Shown here piece after piece: positions 16,628-24,892 of a stretch of DNA of 64,000 bases; positions within the stretch are counted from its first letter, which is position 1, and each line of letters starts with the position of its first letter. The stretch lies in assembly GCF_040096615.1 (NCBI RefSeq), contig NZ_JBBMEJ010000017.1, positions 1-64,000 on the forward strand. The letters are read 5' to 3'. Under the pieces are notes generated by a model that saw nothing but the letters and a program-made list of their open reading frames with translations, ran no database searches and was not told where the DNA came from. The translations under genes and the position numbers were made by a program. The DNA comes from Blautia_A aquisgranensis. Lineage in GTDB: Bacteria > Bacillota > Clostridia > Lachnospirales > Lachnospiraceae.

Positions 16628-18055
16628 ATGAAATTTCGTTGGAATCATCGCTATGTGCAGTTGGGTGTAACTGCATTTCTGGTTATTGCGGCCAGTATTC
16701 TTTTTTATTATGGGATTTTTCATATGCAATCCCTGGTCACCGGAATTAAGACGTTTTTCAGCATTATGGCACCCATTATTTATGGTGCAGCTATTGCGTA
16801 TCTTCTGACCCCGATCGTCAATTTTCTGGAGAGGAAGATTATTTTTCCCCTGTTTGAAAAAAGAGAAAAAATACTTCAGAAAAAAGGGAAAAAAATAGTC
16901 CGCTGGATCTGCGTACTCTTATCTGTATTTTTCATGTTTCTGGTGATCTATGCACTTGTCATGATGATCCTTCCTCAGCTGATCCGAAGCATCGTGAATA
17001 TTATTTACAGTTTTCCTCATTATGTGAATGTAGTGGAAGACTGGCTGAATTCCATTGTAAAAAAGGGCTGGAAACTGAATCCGGATATGATCACCCAGAT
17101 TAACCAGTATTCAAGCAGACTGCAGGAATATCTGACAAATACATTACTTCCGCAGATGCAGTCCATGATGAAGAACATATCTGCAAGCTTTCTGGATCTC
17201 CTTGTTTTCCTGAAGAATTTTCTTATCGGAGCTATCGTGTCTCTGTACATTCTTGCTGATAAAGAGGGATTTGTTGCAAAGGCTAAAATGGCCACATATG
17301 CAGTTCTCCCTGCAAAATGGGCAACATTCATGGTTCATGCCATGCGCTTTACGCACAAGACTTTTGGTGGATTTATAAGTGGTAAGATTCTGGATTCCGC
17401 GATCATAGGTGTGTTATGTTATGTTGGGACAGCTATTATGGGAACCCCATATGCAATTCTGGTCAGTGTGATCGTAGGCGTTACCAATATTATTCCGTTT
17501 TTTGGTCCATACCTGGGAGCAATTCCATGTATCCTTCTTATTTTGCTCGTAAATCCACTGCAGAGTTTGTATTTCCTGATTTTTATATTGATTCTTCAGC
17601 AGTTTGACGGAAATATCCTCGGACCGAAGATTCTTGGTGAGTCCACAGGATTGTCAAGCTTTATGGTCATTGTTGCGATTATGATCGGTGGCGGACTTTT
17701 CGGAGTTCCTGGTATGATCGTCGGAGTGCCTGTTTTTGCTGTTTTAAATGCCGCTGTATGGAAACTGATCGGACGTAGTCTTGATGAGAAAGAGATGTCT
17801 GCAGACTCGGATTTTTACAAAGACATTGACTGTGTTGATCCCCTTTCCGGAAAAGCCCTTCCAATGCCGGTAAAAGAATCTACGGCAAAAGCAAAGATAC
17901 AATCAGTCGCAATTCAGACAGAAAAGAACAGATTCTGGACCGGTGCATGGAATGAAATCAAACGAATGTTTGCATATTTTGTAAAGTTTATTCAGGCTAA
18001 ATATATAGGATTCCGTCTGAAGCAGAAAGAAAAGCGGAGAAAGAAAAAGATATGA
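16628..18055 (+). CDS. AI-2E family transporter (UPF0118)
   Basis: 475 residues with about eight hydrophobic segments: N-terminal pairs (FLVIAASILFYYGIF, APIIYGAAIAYLLTP), a soluble loop, then a C-terminal bundle containing GVTNIIPFFGPYLGAIP and GGGLFGVPGMIVGVPVFA, the family signature. Members are antiporters or exporters of unsettled substrate; the AI-2 name is historical. The C-terminus is long and basic. GGAGG precedes the ATG and TATAAT-like sequence lies about 25 bp upstream. It overlaps dtd by 4 bp. Confidence 0.9.
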   Translation: MKFRWNHRYVQLGVTAFLVIAASILFYYGIFHMQSLVTGIKTFFSIMAPIIYGAAIAYLLTPIVNFLERKIIFPLFEKREKILQKKGKKIVRWICVLLSVFFMFLVIYALVMMILPQLIRSIVNIIYSFPHYVNVVEDWLNSIVKKGWKLNPDMITQINQYSSRLQEYLTNTLLPQMQSMMKNISASFLDLLVFLKNFLIGAIVSLYILADKEGFVAKAKMATYAVLPAKWATFMVHAMRFTHKTFGGFISGKILDSAIIGVLCYVGTAIMGTPYAILVSVIVGVTNIIPFFGPYLGAIPCILLILLVNPLQSLYFLIFILILQQFDGNILGPKILGESTGLSSFMVIVAIMIGGGLFGVPGMIVGVPVFAVLNAAVWKLIGRSLDEKEMSADSDFYKDIDCVDPLSGKALPMPVKESTAKAKIQSVAIQTEKNRFWTGAWNEIKRMFAYFVKFIQAKYIGFRLKQKEKRRKKKI

Positions 18056-18501
18056 AATTTGTGATCCAACGTGTAAATCACGCAGAGGTTAAAGTAGACG
18101 GTGAAACCGTCGGAAAGATTAATAAGGGGTTTCTGGTTCTGGTCGGCGTTAGCCGTGAAGATACAAAAGAAGATGCTGACTGGTATCTGAAGAAGCTTCT
18201 GGGACTTAGAATCTTCGAAGATGAAAACGGAAAGACCAATTTATCCCTGGCAGATGTAAACGGAGAATTGCTTCTTGTTTCACAGTTTACCTTATATGCA
18301 AATTGCCGAAAAGGAAACAGACCAAGCTTTATTGAAGCCGGTTCTCCGGATGAGGCAAATCATCTGTACGAATACATTATTTCAGAAGCCAAAAAACAGG
18401 TTCCAGTTGTAGAACACGGAATTTTCGGAGCAGACATGAAAGTTTCATTAGAAAACGACGGACCATTTACAATTATTTTTGATGAGAGCATGAAGAAATA
18501 A
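18052..18501 (+). CDS. dtd: D-aminoacyl-tRNA deacylase
   Basis: A 149-residue DTD: MKFVIQRVNHAEVKVDG, SQFTLYANCRKGNRPSF (SQFTLY motif) and GIFGADMKVSLENDGPFTI (NxGP-like motif). It hydrolyses D-amino acids and glycine mischarged onto tRNA. Start overlaps the transporter stop by ATGA. Confidence 0.96.
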   Translation: MKFVIQRVNHAEVKVDGETVGKINKGFLVLVGVSREDTKEDADWYLKKLLGLRIFEDENGKTNLSLADVNGELLLVSQFTLYANCRKGNRPSFIEAGSPDEANHLYEYIISEAKKQVPVVEHGIFGADMKVSLENDGPFTIIFDESMKK

Positions 18502-18523
18502 TAATCAAAACATTGATCAATGT

Positions 18524-18547
18524 AAGTGCTTCCTGAGGGAGGCACTT
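18524..18547 (+). terminator. Hairpin terminator after dtd
   Basis: AAGTGCTTCC (18524-18533) pairs with GGAGGCACTT (18538-18547) with one G-T pair and a TGAG loop; followed by TATTTGC, a weak T run. Confidence 0.65.
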
Positions 18548-18583
18548 TATTTGCAGTTTACAGTAAAAATAAACAAAATCATA

Positions 18584-18668
18584 AGAAGTGGCTGGTTTCA
18601 TTGTTCATCTATTTGAAAAACTCGGGTTTGTCGTATAGATATAGATGAGCAGAAAAACCACTTCTTCA
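18584..18668 (+). promoter_or_regulatory. Promoter region of the Xer gene inside an inverted repeat
   Basis: AAGAAGTGG near 18584 is repeated in inverse form as CCACTTCTT near 18659, and TTCATCTAT / ATAGATGA form an inner pair, so a long imperfect hairpin can form. Within it, TTGAAA (18613-18618) and TAGATA (18636-18641) are 17 bp apart, a plausible promoter. In streptococci the dif site of XerS lies just upstream of its gene, so this stretch is also a place to look for recombinase binding. Confidence 0.35.
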
Positions 18669-18695
18669 GCACAGATTTTAATCAAAGGAGTTTTT

Positions 18696-19757
18696 ATGGA
18701 TAACAAAATCACATACCACGAACAAAATGACATAAACAATACTTTAAAGCTCCGTGAAGTTTTAAAAACACTCCCTCCGTTTTGCAGGGATTATTTCCGG
18801 GCTATTGATGCAACGACTACAACAAAAACAAGAATTTCCTATGCATATGACATCCGTATATTTTTTCAGTTTCTGTTAGATCAGAATCCAATGTTCAAGG
18901 ATAAATCCATGACGGATTTTACAGTTGATGTTTTGGATCAGATCAAAGCTGTTGATCTCGAGGAATACGAAGAATATCTGAAAGTTTATAAATCAGTTGA
19001 CTCTTCCAAAACCGAAACAAACGGTGAACGAGGCGTCAAACGTAAAATTTCGGCTTTGCGGAGTTTCTACGCTTACTATTATAAACATGAAATGATCACT
19101 ACCAATCCGTCGGTTTTGATCGATGTGCCTAAGATTCATGATAAAAACATTATCCGCCTGGATACAGATGAAGTTGTCATGCTTCTTGACTATATTGAAC
19201 ATTGCGGTGATACTCTGACCGGCCAGAAACGCATGTACCATGAAAAAACAAAGGACAGAGATCTTGCTATTGTAACTCTCCTGCTTGGTACGGGAATCCG
19301 TGTATCAGAATGTGTTGGCCTGGATGTTGAGGACGTGGATTTTAAAAATAACGGAATCAAGGTTACACGAAAAGGCGGAAATGAAATGGTTGTATATTTC
19401 GGTCCTGAAGTGGAAAAAGCCTTAAAAAAATATCTTGAAGTCAGAGAAAGCATTGCGCCTCTGGCTGGACATGAACATGCTCTCTTCTATTCTACCCAGC
19501 GCCGCCGAATCGGTGTTCAGGCAATTGAAAATCTGGTGAAAAAATATGCCAGAGAAGTTACAACGACCAAAAAAATCACACCTCATAAGCTTCGAAGCAC
19601 CTACGGCACAGCTCTTTACCAGGAAACCGGCGATATTTACCTTGTAGCGGACGTTCTTGGCCATAAGGATGTAAATACTACCAAGAAGCATTACGCAGCT
19701 CTGGACGATGCCAGACGGCGTCAGGCAGCCAAAGCTGTTCGTCTCCGTGAAGACTGA
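18696..19757 (+). CDS. XerS-like tyrosine recombinase
   Basis: 353 residues from ATG 18696, which follows AAAGGAG; an upstream in-frame ATG (18645) lacks one. A SAM-like N-terminal domain (about 25-130) precedes the catalytic domain with R202 (LGTGIRVSE), K226 (TRKGG), H297 and R300 (PHKLRS), H323 (LGHKD) and Y333 (KKHYA). The full R-K-HxxR-H-Y set is present, so it should be active. Length and the MYHEKTKDRDLAIVTLLL segment resemble streptococcal XerS, the single-protein chromosome dimer resolvase, rather than the ~300-residue XerC/XerD. It is the last + gene before gene orientation reverses, and a dif-like palindrome begins 32 bp after its stop. Confidence 0.88.
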   Translation: MDNKITYHEQNDINNTLKLREVLKTLPPFCRDYFRAIDATTTTKTRISYAYDIRIFFQFLLDQNPMFKDKSMTDFTVDVLDQIKAVDLEEYEEYLKVYKSVDSSKTETNGERGVKRKISALRSFYAYYYKHEMITTNPSVLIDVPKIHDKNIIRLDTDEVVMLLDYIEHCGDTLTGQKRMYHEKTKDRDLAIVTLLLGTGIRVSECVGLDVEDVDFKNNGIKVTRKGGNEMVVYFGPEVEKALKKYLEVRESIAPLAGHEHALFYSTQRRRIGVQAIENLVKKYAREVTTTKKITPHKLRSTYGTALYQETGDIYLVADVLGHKDVNTTKKHYAALDDARRRQAAKAVRLRED

Positions 19758-19788
19758 TAAAAATCTATTATGTTATTGCAATTATTAA

Positions 19789-19838
19789 AAGCGGGAAATA
19801 ATTTACATAAAATATATTATGTAAATTATTTCCCGCTT
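19789..19838. repeat. dif-like perfect palindrome, candidate chromosome dimer resolution site
   Basis: Two 22-bp arms (19789-19810 and 19817-19838) are perfect inverse copies around a 6-bp centre AATATA. The inner 28 bp (19800-19827) have left arm AATTTACATAA and right arm TTATGTAAATT, the 11-6-11 layout of dif. The right arm matches the Bacillus subtilis XerD half-site at 10 of 11 positions (recalled, not searched). The outer GCGGGA/TCCCGC gives a GC clamp, so it may also, or only, be a bidirectional terminator between convergent genes. Confidence 0.55.
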
Positions 19839-19865
19839 ATTTAAATCCTTCATATGAAATAATAT

Positions 19866-20123
19866 TTATTCATCAAAGTTTGCTTCAAATACCCCCTCCG
19901 AAGTACGCATGGTAAGTATGCCCAGATTAAATTCACTGTCCATAATCGTAATATGGTACTCGAATATCACATCATCATCAAATTTGGAAAGAAGAACATA
20001 ACTTCCATTCTCTTTTCCGTCGATCTGATCGCAGATGTCATCGTAAACTTCTTCACCGGAGATCTTTCTCGGGTATCCGCTGGCTTTAATCTTCTCTTCG
20101 ATTGCTTTATACAATTCTTCCAT
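19866..20123 (-). CDS. Small protein of unknown function (85 aa)
   Basis: 85 residues, acidic, soluble, no signal peptide or recognised motif: an N-terminal helix (MEELYKAIEEKIKASGYP), then EEVYDDICDQIDGKENGSYVLLSKFDDDVIFEYHITIMDSEFNLGIL, likely alpha/beta. GAAAGGATAG lies upstream of the ATG. It is the first - strand gene after the orientation switch. I do not recognise it. Confidence 0.65.
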   Translation of the reverse strand: MEELYKAIEEKIKASGYPRKISGEEVYDDICDQIDGKENGSYVLLSKFDDDVIFEYHITIMDSEFNLGILTMRTSEGVFEANFDE

Positions 20124-20216
20124 TGTGTGTTTCTATCCTTTCTGATATTTTTTGATAAAATTAATAAAATTATCATACCAGATTTGCCCGGAAAAATCAG
20201 CAACTATTTCACAGGA

Positions 20217-21047
20217 TCATTTTTTCTCGTAAAGAAATTCCTCCGGAAGCGTAACCTTGAAATCCTTTGCCAGTGCACGGAAATCATTCGGAGTGATCGT
20301 CTGAAGTTTATGCGGAGTCATAGATAATATCTTAACCAGGATTTCAGCAGATTTTTCTACAGTATGGAGCAGCCCGAAAGTCAGATCGAAATCTTCTCCT
20401 GAACAGAACATTCCGTGGTGAGCCCAGATAACAACATCATATTTTTTCATCAGTTCCGCTGTTTTGATCGCAATGTCTCTTCCGCCAGGAACCATCCATC
20501 CGATGACGCCGACACCATCCGGAAAAACAACAGGGCATTCTGTTGCAGACTCCCACAGTTCTCTTGTAAATACCTTATCATCCAGCGGAAGAACAAAAGT
20601 CAATGCAATAGTGTTGGTAGTGTGTGCATGGTAGATAACACGATGTCTTCCGTTCGTGAGCTTTTTCTTAACCTCATGGTTCATAAGGTGGGTAGGCAGC
20701 TCGCTGGTCGGCCGTCCGCCTTCTACAAGTCCCCAGCGGATACGATAGTTTGTTCCGGTTTCATCAAGCTCGATGATCGCGAGACATACTTCCGGGTCAA
20801 CGATAATGTTACGGAAGTATTTACCGCTTCCGGTTACCAGGAAAAATTCTCCGGCAAGGCCCGGAACCTCCACACCGATCGGGGTCCATTCGCCGGGAGC
20901 GTTCAGACGTGGGCGGATCATCTCTACTTCTTCTGCTTTCAGACGGTAGCTTAAGTTTCCACCGTTTCTTTCGTGCCATCCCTGCTGATATCCATCATCT
21001 GCCATTTTGATAAAGCCCTGTACAAATTTTGATTCAAGAATTTTCAT
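20217..21047 (-). CDS. rhaD: Rhamnulose-1-phosphate aldolase
   Basis: A 276-residue class II aldolase cleaving L-rhamnulose 1-phosphate to dihydroxyacetone phosphate and L-lactaldehyde. Key parts are GNLSYR and TGSGKYF for phosphate binding, the catalytic glutamate in VEGGRPTSELPTH, and zinc ligands in YHAHTTN and WAHHGMF. AGGAGG precedes the ATG. No rhaA, rhaB or transporter is nearby, so it is an orphan here with its own promoter. Confidence 0.95.
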   Translation of the reverse strand: MKILESKFVQGFIKMADDGYQQGWHERNGGNLSYRLKAEEVEMIRPRLNAPGEWTPIGVEVPGLAGEFFLVTGSGKYFRNIIVDPEVCLAIIELDETGTNYRIRWGLVEGGRPTSELPTHLMNHEVKKKLTNGRHRVIYHAHTTNTIALTFVLPLDDKVFTRELWESATECPVVFPDGVGVIGWMVPGGRDIAIKTAELMKKYDVVIWAHHGMFCSGEDFDLTFGLLHTVEKSAEILVKILSMTPHKLQTITPNDFRALAKDFKVTLPEEFLYEKK

Positions 21048-21128
21048 GATATATTTCCTCCTGTATTAACTCTAGTCAATCAGACATTTCGGTTAAATGA
21101 ATATTGTAATTCATCTTTTATTCCAAAA

Positions 21129-21215
21129 TGTTGTTTGTTGTTGTATTTCTTTTTTGCTTGTGTTGTTTTATGTTGTTTACATGATAATTATATGTCTGTT
21201 TCTGTGGTTTGTAAA
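21129..21215 (-). promoter_or_regulatory. rhaD promoter with repeated AAACAACA operator-like elements
   Basis: On the - strand TTTACA (complement of 21210-21215), 17 bp, TATAAT (complement of 21187-21192). Just downstream of the expected start, AAACAACA occurs three times (complements of 21171-21178, 21161-21168 and 21129-21136), with a one-base variant at 21136-21143. Spacing suggests operator sites for a sugar-responsive repressor; the regulator is not in the window. The remaining 21216-21395 is AT-rich with no gene seen. Confidence 0.6.
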
Positions 21216-21395
21216 TACTTTTTTTAAAAAAATATGCACAAATCCACATATAAATAATGTAGATATATTATAATCATTCAACAAACCACATGCTTTATGA
21301 CGAAATCAGTCATGAATAGCCATATATAAATCTATATCTCATATTCTTTTCTTTATCTTTCACCAAAACAGCAACCAAAACCTCAAATAATAAAA

Positions 21396-21443
21396 AAAGT
21401 CCTGTATATGCGTGAAATATCACCCCGCATATACAGAACTTTA
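21396..21443 (-). terminator. Intrinsic terminator after the DegV gene
   Basis: AAAGTCCTGTATATGCG (21396-21412) is mirrored by CGCATATACAGAACTTT (from 21426), with one mismatch; read on - it ends in a run of seven T. Confidence 0.85.
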
Positions 21444-21484
21444 TAGGAACGATTTATATACCATACCTCCTGACAGATATTTAC

Positions 21485-22357
21485 TTATAACGGCATGCAG
21501 GAGCATCCGATGCCGAGGCCGTCCGGACCGATGTGGCAGGAAAGTCCCAGTGAAAGATCATCGCACATAACTTCCATGCCCGGAAAGCTTTCTTTGATCT
21601 GTGCGACCCAGTCAGCAGTAACCTCTTCAGTACTGCTGGAAGCTGCCATAAGATAAACTTTTCCTGCTGCATACTCTTCCTTAAAAGTGGTCTCCAGCTC
21701 CGTGTGCATGGCATCGATCATAGCTTTCCTCGATTTTTTCATGCCTCTGCACTTCTGAAATACATCCAGTTTACCGGTACCGAATTTCATAACCGGCTTG
21801 ATGTTGAGGAGATTTGCAGCCAGAGCCGCACTGGATTTAATACGTCCTCCTCTTTTCAGATATTCCAGGGTACTTAAACCTACATAGATCACCATTTTAT
21901 CACGAGAAACTTCTAGGATATTTTTAACCTGAGAAGCAGAATAGCCTTTTTCGACAAGCTCAATGGCATCCAGAACAGAGCGATGAAGAGGTGTAGAAAC
22001 CCGCCCATTGTCTACTACAAAAACCTTATTTTCGTACTTGGACTCTCTGGATAAAGCAGCCGCAGTCATGCAGGAACCGCTTAAACCACTGCTGAGGGGA
22101 ATATAAACGATCTGCTCATAAATTTTCAGCATCTCATCCCACATTTCCATAACCTCGGATGGGGACGGCTGAGAAGTTGACACATCGGCTCCTTCTCTTA
22201 AGTTTTCATAAAATCCGGCTCTGGAGAAATCCAGATCTTCCTGGAAAAGTTCTCCATTCAGATAAAAAGGCATGGGCAGTACATGGATATCAAGCTCCTC
22301 CGCTTCTTTTTTTAAAATTCCACTGTGACTGTCTGCCATGATTCCAATCTTTTTCAT
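21485..22357 (-). CDS. DegV family fatty-acid-binding protein
   Basis: 290 residues. The first domain starts KKIGIMADSHSGI, where DegV/FakB proteins bind the lipid carboxylate; DVSTSQPSPSEVMEMWDEML and IPLSSGLSGSCMTA are typical. FakB-type proteins present exogenous fatty acids to kinase FakA, but no FakA gene is in the window, so the role is by family only. AGGAG precedes the ATG. The C-terminus is cysteine-rich (GLGIGCSCMPL), which is less usual. Confidence 0.88.
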   Translation of the reverse strand: MKKIGIMADSHSGILKKEAEELDIHVLPMPFYLNGELFQEDLDFSRAGFYENLREGADVSTSQPSPSEVMEMWDEMLKIYEQIVYIPLSSGLSGSCMTAAALSRESKYENKVFVVDNGRVSTPLHRSVLDAIELVEKGYSASQVKNILEVSRDKMVIYVGLSTLEYLKRGGRIKSSAALAANLLNIKPVMKFGTGKLDVFQKCRGMKKSRKAMIDAMHTELETTFKEEYAAGKVYLMAASSSTEEVTADWVAQIKESFPGMEVMCDDLSLGLSCHIGPDGLGIGCSCMPL

Positions 22358-22400
22358 ATCTTATATCTCCTGTAGATCATCATTAGTTATATTCCAAAAT

Positions 22401-23009
22401 TCAATTTGCCTGATAAAGAAATATCGTTTCACGGAACCGTTTTTTATTCAGTTCGCGCATCTGAGAAGTTTCGTTTTTCTTTATAAATCCATGAGCTTCC
22501 ATAAATGAACGATGATCCATCTGATCCATATATATGGAATAAGTATTGCGCTCATTTTGGGAAAGCTGCGCCAGCAGACCCGAACCGATTCCATTACGGC
22601 GATAGTCTTTGCTTACATAAAGAAAAAGAATCTGATTTTCTGAATCTGTTGTCAGCTTCTGCTGCATCTGCCGGATCTGGCTGAAGTGCTCTAGATTTTT
22701 CCGTCCTTCACCGGAAAGTTTCAGGCGAAGAAAATGGTACACTTTTTTCAGCCGACAAACAGGTGCCGGATGTCCGGCTTTTTGTTTTCCGGTTATCAGA
22801 ACACCAACTGTCTGGTCGCGGTAGGTTGCAACTGTGATCTGGTTCCGGTGAATCATATAATCATAAAACATAATCTTTGTCAGATGTTTTTCTGTGTGTG
22901 GTTCTTCGAATTCCCAGCGGTCATGGTAATTTTTTCTGATGAATTCCTGAATAAAAGGAAAATCCTTTTTTACTGCCTTTCTGTAGGCAGGCTCTTTTTT
23001 TAACTGCAT
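22401..23009 (-). CDS. GNAT-family N-acetyltransferase
   Basis: 202 residues from ATG 23009, preceded by AGGAGAAT; the frame is open 66 codons further up but without a start signal. The acetyl-CoA loop is visible as KDYRRNGIGSGLLAQL (about 140-160). Substrate unknown. It stands alone between DegV and the two-component system, with a perfect palindrome upstream. Confidence 0.82.
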   Translation of the reverse strand: MQLKKEPAYRKAVKKDFPFIQEFIRKNYHDRWEFEEPHTEKHLTKIMFYDYMIHRNQITVATYRDQTVGVLITGKQKAGHPAPVCRLKKVYHFLRLKLSGEGRKNLEHFSQIRQMQQKLTTDSENQILFLYVSKDYRRNGIGSGLLAQLSQNERNTYSIYMDQMDHRSFMEAHGFIKKNETSQMRELNKKRFRETIFLYQAN

Positions 23010-23106
23010 ACTGATATTCTCCTGAATTGTTATAGGTAAGCAAATATTGGTCATTCTGCTACTGTATACTGTAATATAAGTTTTGCAACTGAATATCAAC
23101 TGTTTC

Positions 23107-23120
23107 TCAACAATTGTTGA
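23107..23120. promoter_or_regulatory. 14-bp perfect palindrome upstream of the GNAT gene
   Basis: TCAACAATTGTTGA is fully self-complementary and lies 98 bp upstream of the GNAT start, a plausible dimeric repressor operator. No cognate regulator is identified. Confidence 0.3.
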
Positions 23121-23142
23121 TGTTGGAGAAATATTTTGTACA

Positions 23143-23186
23143 AAACAAAAAATACAGGCATGCAAAAAAATCATGCACACCTGTAT
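23143..23186 (-). terminator. Intrinsic terminator after the histidine kinase gene
   Basis: ATACAGG and TGCA segments (23152-23164) pair with TGCA and CCTGTAT segments (23174-23186). Read on - it is followed by TTTTTTG. Confidence 0.85.
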
Positions 23187-23208
23187 CTGGTCTGAAAAAA
23201 TGCTCATT

Positions 23209-24210
23209 TTATAAAGTTACTGTAAAACGACAGCCTCCATCAGGAATATTTTCGGCAGTAATGCTTCCTTTACACAAATTCAGAATCTGCTTTACCAGAG
23301 CAAGCCCCAGCCCATTCCCCTCCTGTTTATGCGAACTATCTTCCTGGTAAAATTTGTCAAAAATATGTTTCAGTGCGTCCTCACTGATCCATGGCCCTTC
23401 ATTTTCTATTGAAAAGAGGATTTTTTTGCCCTCAGGCACCATGCGGATATGGATCGTACCACCGACGGGACTGAACTTTACAGAATTAGAAAGCAGATTA
23501 TCCCATACATGGCTGATCAGACTTTCATTTCCCATATATTCAACATCTACCATATCCACATCGAATTCAATCTCTTTTTTTGACCAGTCCGGTTCCAGCA
23601 GAACAATGGACTGACGGATCTGTTCATCCAGCCGGTACCAGTTCTGCCGTGTCTGGATCGACTGATGCTCAATCTTTGATAAAAGCAGAATATTTCCTGC
23701 CAAATGAGAAAGCCTTCGCGTGTTAAAAAGAATTTTATCAATATATTCTTCCTGTTCTCCTGAAACAGGAACCTCACTATTCTGCAAAAGGGTGGCATAG
23801 CCCTCAATCGCGCTGATCGGGGTTTTGAATTCATGGGAAACATTGGAGACAAAATCTGTCTGCAGAATTTCTGTAGCCTCCAGTTCCTGTACCATCCGAT
23901 TAAAATTCGTGTAGATATCCTGAATCTCTTCAAGCTCATTTCCTGCCTTCAGACGAATGGAAAAATCACCTTCTGCTACCTGCTGCATTGCTTTTTTCAG
24001 CTTCAGGACAGGTCCAAAATACCGGATGCTGAGAAAATTATTAAGGACAATACCTGCGATCACGCTGGAAATAATGATCCATACAGTATAAGGAATGTCG
24101 GAAATATGAAGAACATCCATAACGAGCCAGGAAACAAATGACACGCAGATCAGTTCCGACATGATCATAAGGATAAAACGCATACGTATACTCAGATGAA
24201 TCTTTTTCAT
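23209..24210 (-). CDS. Sensor histidine kinase
   Basis: 333 residues: two membrane helices (about 11-33 and 41-60) with almost no extracellular loop, a HAMP region (about 64-118), the phosphoacceptor H126 in NVSHEFKTPI, and an ATPase domain with an N box (LISHVWDNLLSNSVKF) and G boxes (NEGPWI, GNGLGLAL). The tiny sensor loop fits intramembrane-sensing kinases. It overlaps the response regulator gene by 4 bp. No obvious target such as an ABC exporter is adjacent. Confidence 0.93.
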   Translation of the reverse strand: MKKIHLSIRMRFILMIMSELICVSFVSWLVMDVLHISDIPYTVWIIISSVIAGIVLNNFLSIRYFGPVLKLKKAMQQVAEGDFSIRLKAGNELEEIQDIYTNFNRMVQELEATEILQTDFVSNVSHEFKTPISAIEGYATLLQNSEVPVSGEQEEYIDKILFNTRRLSHLAGNILLLSKIEHQSIQTRQNWYRLDEQIRQSIVLLEPDWSKKEIEFDVDMVDVEYMGNESLISHVWDNLLSNSVKFSPVGGTIHIRMVPEGKKILFSIENEGPWISEDALKHIFDKFYQEDSSHKQEGNGLGLALVKQILNLCKGSITAENIPDGGCRFTVTL

Positions 24211-24878
24211 GCTTTTACCACCTTATATCCAACCCCACGGATCGTAACGATCCTGAAATCTGTATTATCACGGAAACGTTCTCTCAGACGGCCGATATGT
24301 ACATCAACCGTATGAGCATCGCTGGAAGAATCATATCCCCAGATATCATCCATCAGCTGCTGCCTGGTAAAAATTTTCCCTGGAAAAGAAATCATCTTAT
24401 ATAAAAGCATGAATTCTTTCTGCGGAAGAACCATCGTCTCATCCGGAGTATATACAGTCAGAGAATCGCATTCCAGTATCGTATCCCCAATACGCTGCTT
24501 CCGTTCATTGATCATCTGAGCTCTCCGAAGAAGCGCACCTACACGTAAGACCAACTCATTAATATTTACCGGTTTCACCATGTAATCATCGGTGCCTGAA
24601 AGAAATCCCATCCGCATATCATCAAAAGCATCCTTAGCTGTGACCATAAGAACCGGTATGGAATCACCGGAATCTCTCAGAGAACGTACCAGCTCATAGC
24701 CATCCATATTCGGCATCATGATATCGGAAATGATCAGATCATAATAATCATGCTCAAGGGCTACAAGAGCTTCCTGCCCATCCGAAACACCTTTCACGGT
24801 ATAGCCGTTTTTCAGAAGAACATGCCGGAAAAGCTGACGCAGTTCACGGTCATCCTCAGCAATCAGTATTTTAAACAT
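24207..24878 (-). CDS. OmpR-family response regulator
   Basis: 223 residues: receiver domain with acidic pocket AEDD, phosphoacceptor D52 (IISDIMMPNMDG), T80 (MVTAK), and a C-terminal winged helix (RQQLMDDIWGYDSSSDAHTVDVHIGRLRERF...RGVGYKV). Encoded first, with the kinase translationally coupled behind it. Confidence 0.95.
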   Translation of the reverse strand: MFKILIAEDDRELRQLFRHVLLKNGYTVKGVSDGQEALVALEHDYYDLIISDIMMPNMDGYELVRSLRDSGDSIPVLMVTAKDAFDDMRMGFLSGTDDYMVKPVNINELVLRVGALLRRAQMINERKQRIGDTILECDSLTVYTPDETMVLPQKEFMLLYKMISFPGKIFTRQQLMDDIWGYDSSSDAHTVDVHIGRLRERFRDNTDFRIVTIRGVGYKVVKA

Positions 24879-24892
24879 ATTACATCACTATC

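Noticed and set aside
21485..21520. Zinc-binding domain at the end of DegV
   Set aside because: The terminal Cys residues are too few and too closely spaced for a clear metal site; noted as odd only.
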